From TMP-24 sp046348855 (GTDB lineage: Bacteria; Pseudomonadota; Alphaproteobacteria; Rhodobacterales; Rhodobacteraceae): a stretch of DNA of 64,000 bases. The stretch spans positions 76,374-140,373 of the forward strand of contig JAXMDK010000010.1 of the NCBI GenBank assembly GCA_046348855.1. Direction: 5' to 3'. This document shows positions 61,895 through 64,000 of the stretch, in pieces (the first letter of the stretch is position 1; each line of letters starts with the position of its first letter). The notes under the pieces were generated by a model that made no database searches, was not told the DNA's origin, and saw nothing but the letters and a program-made list of their open reading frames with translations. Position numbers and translations under genes: made by a program.

Positions 61895-61907
61895 GAAAAT
61901 AAATTAC
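61895..61907. promoter_or_regulatory. Predicted weaker MurR/RpiR operator
   Basis: GAAAATAAATTAC matches the 13-bp operator GAAAATGAATTTC at 11 positions. It lies in the 123-bp gap upstream of the Gfo/Idh gene, 73 bp from the perfect copy, a distance that would allow two repressor dimers on the same DNA region. Confidence 0.35.
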
Positions 61908-61935
61908 ATGACTTGCAGGAAAGGCTGAAAATTTG

Positions 61936-61964
61936 TTGACGGAACCCGCGTACCTGCCCATGAT
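61936..61964 (+). promoter_or_regulatory. Possible promoter of the oxidoreductase/ABC operon
   Basis: TTGACG (61936-61941), 17-bp spacer, CATGAT (61959-61964). The operator at 61968-61980 follows directly where transcription would start, a repressor-blocking arrangement. A GGGGGGAGC ribosome-binding site precedes ATG 61998. Confidence 0.5.
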
Positions 61965-61967
61965 CTG

Positions 61968-61980
61968 GAAAATGAATTTC
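61968..61980. promoter_or_regulatory. Predicted MurR/RpiR operator 3
   Basis: GAAAATGAATTTC, exact reverse complement of the site at 57755-57767. It sits 4 bp downstream of the proposed -10 element. Confidence 0.6.
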
Positions 61981-61997
61981 GTTCTGGGGGGAGCAGC

Positions 61998-63155
61998 ATG
62001 AAAGTCGCGATCATCGGACTGGGCTTCCGGCTTGGCTATCTCGGCCATGTGTTCAACGAGATGGATCCCGATTTCCGCATCGTCGGCTATGTCGATCCGA
62101 ACCCCGCCGGAATGGCGACGCTGACCGAACACGGGATCGACGCCGGCAAGGCCTACGACACGCCGGAAGAGCTGATCCGCGCCGGCGGGTTCGACCTGCT
62201 GATGATCGGCTCGCCCAACCACATGCACCTTGACCATATCCGCCTGGGGCTGGAAGCCGGGGTGCGGGTCTTTTCGGAAAAGCCGATCGTGGCCAGCATC
62301 GAACAGTCCTATGCGCTGGCCGGGCTTCTGGGGCGCCACGGGCATGACCGGCTCTCGGTCGGGCTGGTGCTGCGCTATGCGCCGCTTTACCGCGACCTTC
62401 TGAAGGCCCGCGACGAGGGGCTGCTGGGGCAGATCGTCTCGGTCGAGGCGGCCGAGCACATCTATCCCTACCACGGCGCCTTCTTCATGCGCGACTGGCG
62501 GCGGTACGAGAAATGGTCGGGCAGCTTCATGCTGGAAAAATGCTGCCACGATCTCGACCTCTACAACGGCCTGATCGGCGCTCGGCCCGAGCGAGTGGCC
62601 AGCTTCGGCGGCCGCAAGACCTTTGTTCCCGCCAACGATCCGCGCACCTACGGCGTCAACGACATGAGCATGTTCCACCGCAAGCCCTCGGGGTGGAAGG
62701 GGTCGGACAAGGTGTTCGACTCGGACGGCGACATCATCGACTATCAGGTGGCCATCGTCGAATATGCCAACGGGGTGGGGATGAACTTCCACACCAACCT
62801 GAACGCGCCCGACCAGTTCCGCCGCTTCGCCGCCTTCGGCACCCGGGGCCAGGCCGAGGGCGACTTCATCCGTGGGTTCTTCAAGGTCACGGACGTGCTG
62901 ACCGAGCAGCGCCTGCTGGAAAAGGAATACAAGGCGACCGCGCTGTCGCAGCACTATGGCGCCGACGAGGAGATGGCCGCCGGCGTCATCGCCAGCGTGA
63001 CGCGGGGGGCGCCGCTGCCGGTCTCGACGCTCGACGCGCTCGAGGCGGGGATCCTGGCGCTGGCGATGGACGATGCGCGCCGGTCGCGGCAGGTCGTGGA
63101 CCTGCGCCCGGTGTGGGACCGCTACGACAACGCCTTCCACCGCAAGGTCGCCTGA
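61998..63155 (+). CDS. Gfo/Idh/MocA-family oxidoreductase
   Basis: 385 residues. VAIIGLGFRLGYLGHVF is the Rossmann dinucleotide motif, though the usual third Gly region is changed to F-R-L-G. VFSEKPIVASIEQSYAL is the E-K-P motif with the catalytic Lys. EKCCHDLDLYNGLIGARPERVASFGG supplies the H-D-x-D residues of the second domain. It oxidises or reduces a sugar or sugar derivative with NAD(P). It starts a second transcription unit under operator 3, followed by an ABC sugar permease, so uptake and oxidation are controlled together. Confidence 0.88.
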   Translation: MKVAIIGLGFRLGYLGHVFNEMDPDFRIVGYVDPNPAGMATLTEHGIDAGKAYDTPEELIRAGGFDLLMIGSPNHMHLDHIRLGLEAGVRVFSEKPIVASIEQSYALAGLLGRHGHDRLSVGLVLRYAPLYRDLLKARDEGLLGQIVSVEAAEHIYPYHGAFFMRDWRRYEKWSGSFMLEKCCHDLDLYNGLIGARPERVASFGGRKTFVPANDPRTYGVNDMSMFHRKPSGWKGSDKVFDSDGDIIDYQVAIVEYANGVGMNFHTNLNAPDQFRRFAAFGTRGQAEGDFIRGFFKVTDVLTEQRLLEKEYKATALSQHYGADEEMAAGVIASVTRGAPLPVSTLDALEAGILALAMDDARRSRQVVDLRPVWDRYDNAFHRKVA

Positions 63156-63157
63156 TC

Positions 63158-64000
63158 ATGATCAGGAACCGGTCGAACATGACATTCGCCTGGCTGCTTC
63201 TGGCGCCGGCGATCATCTATGTGGCGATCATCGTCGCCTGGCCTCTGGTCGAGACGGTGCGCCTGTCGTTCACCGACGCCTCGCTGAAGAAGGTCACGAC
63301 CTACGTCGGCTGGCGGAACTATACGAAGATCTACAATGCGACCTTCTTCGAGGTCATCATCCGCACCTTCACCTGGACGTTCTTTTCGGTGCTGTTCAAG
63401 ATGGTGATCGGCACCTGCGGGGCGGTCCTGCTGAATGCCGCCGTGCCCGGCCGCCACCTGTTTCGCATCCTGACCATGCCGCCCTGGATCGTGCCGATGG
63501 CGATCGGCATCTTCATGTGGGGCTGGATGTACAACGGCCAGTTCGGGATGATCTCGGGGCTTCTGCAACGCTTCGGGCTGGTCGACGGGCCGGTGGCCTT
63601 TCTCGCCTACGGCAATACCGCCTACTGGGCGACGATCATCACCGATGTCTGGATCGGCGTGCCGATGGTGACGATCTACTTCCTGGCGGCGATCCAGTCG
63701 ATCCCGAAGGATCTTTACGAAGCCGCCTGGACCGACGGCGCCAGCCGCTGGACCCGGTTCCGCCGCATCACCCTGCCGCTGATGATGCCGGCAATCATCA
63801 CCATGTCGATGCTGTCGCTGATCGCCACCTTCAACTCGTTCGACATCATCTGGATCCTGACGCGCGGCGGGCCTTCGGGCGAAACCACGACCATGATCAT
63901 CGACACCTACCAGACCGCCATCGGGTCGAAGAAATACGGCGAAGGGGCGGCGCGCGCCGTCGTGATCTGCATCTTCCTTTCCTTGTTCTGCATCGCCTAT
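63158..64000 (+). CDS. Carbohydrate ABC importer permease, MalF-like (cut by window edge)
   Basis: At least 281 residues visible from ATG 63158 (2 bp after the oxidoreductase stop), without a stop. AWLLLAPAIIYVAIIVAWPLVETVRLSFTDASL is the first helix of MalF/UgpA-type permeases. LYEAAWTDGASRWTRFRRITLPLMMPAI is the EAA coupling motif, and NSFDIIWILTRGGPSGETTTMII is the conserved late motif. It is part of a CUT1-type importer whose other subunits lie outside the window. An amino-sugar oligomer fits the GH20 and ROK genes. Confidence 0.92.
   Translation, partial: MIRNRSNMTFAWLLLAPAIIYVAIIVAWPLVETVRLSFTDASLKKVTTYVGWRNYTKIYNATFFEVIIRTFTWTFFSVLFKMVIGTCGAVLLNAAVPGRHLFRILTMPPWIVPMAIGIFMWGWMYNGQFGMISGLLQRFGLVDGPVAFLAYGNTAYWATIITDVWIGVPMVTIYFLAAIQSIPKDLYEAAWTDGASRWTRFRRITLPLMMPAIITMSMLSLIATFNSFDIIWILTRGGPSGETTTMIIDTYQTAIGSKKYGEGAARAVVICIFLSLFCIAY

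Noticed and set aside
60660..63140. Long minus-strand open frame opposite the ROK and Gfo/Idh genes
   Set aside because: Shadow of strongly supported genes; amino-acid composition is artefactual.

Overview
The window looks like a chromosome segment of a high-GC alphaproteobacterium, most likely a Rhodobacteraceae-type organism. This rests on strongly GC-biased codon use, tightly packed operons with ATGA/GTGA overlaps, many ABC importers, and the families present (BMP, Liv, Hyu, MurR/RpiR, Gfo/Idh, M81). Species cannot be told. No rRNA, tRNA, CRISPR array or intact insertion sequence was seen.

Layout. (1) 1-7135: cell-surface glycan genes. A minus-strand trio (GT2-methyltransferase fusion, small methyltransferase-like protein, putative rhamnosyltransferase) faces a plus-strand pair (unknown protein plus a sulfatase with C-terminal RTX repeats). 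(2) 7163-24601: a glycan and cyclic-nucleotide island. A cyclic-nucleotide-gated channel, a DUF5939-type cyclase, a stand-alone cNMP-binding protein, a DUF3095 protein and a second cyclase are interleaved with four glycosyltransferases, a polysaccharide deacetylase, an MBL hydrolase and an ABC-exporter-like protein whose ATPase motifs are degenerate. (3) 19829-28867: an oligopeptide-type ABC importer with its double ATPase on one strand and its binding protein and two permeases on the other, separated by the cyclase genes. (4) 28858-36642: a DXD glycosyltransferase, then a BMP-type nucleoside/base importer ending in a cytosine-deaminase-like hydrolase, then a LuxR-type regulator. (5) 36736-46540: an AraC regulator divergent from a hydantoinase/oxoprolinase pair fused in operon to a complete Liv-type importer.

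(6) 46644-49740 is an AT-richer accessory patch. It holds the 3' end of an Rhs gene broken by three in-frame stops but still ending in a recognisable colicin-E3-like nuclease tip, an intact immunity gene, a frameshifted second immunity-like gene, a lipoprotein, and duplicated debris. (7) 49744-50499: two small genes (unknown, RidA). (8) 50512-64000: a divergent catabolic locus around a MurR/RpiR regulator. Minus strand: SDR, GH20 hexosaminidase, M81/MlrC protein, MFS transporter, CutC. Plus strand: NTF2-like protein, second M81/MlrC protein, D-threonine-aldolase-like PLP enzyme, ROK kinase, Gfo/Idh oxidoreductase, and a sugar ABC permease cut by the window edge. A 13-bp near-palindrome occurs upstream of both plus-strand transcription units and probably marks the regulator's binding site.

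Most unusual items: the motif-less ABC protein with three Q-loop-like segments, the cyclic-nucleotide/glycan island as a unit, the Rhs tip graveyard, and the MurR/M81 pathway with its shared operator. Functions are read from sequence by eye; no database search was run.
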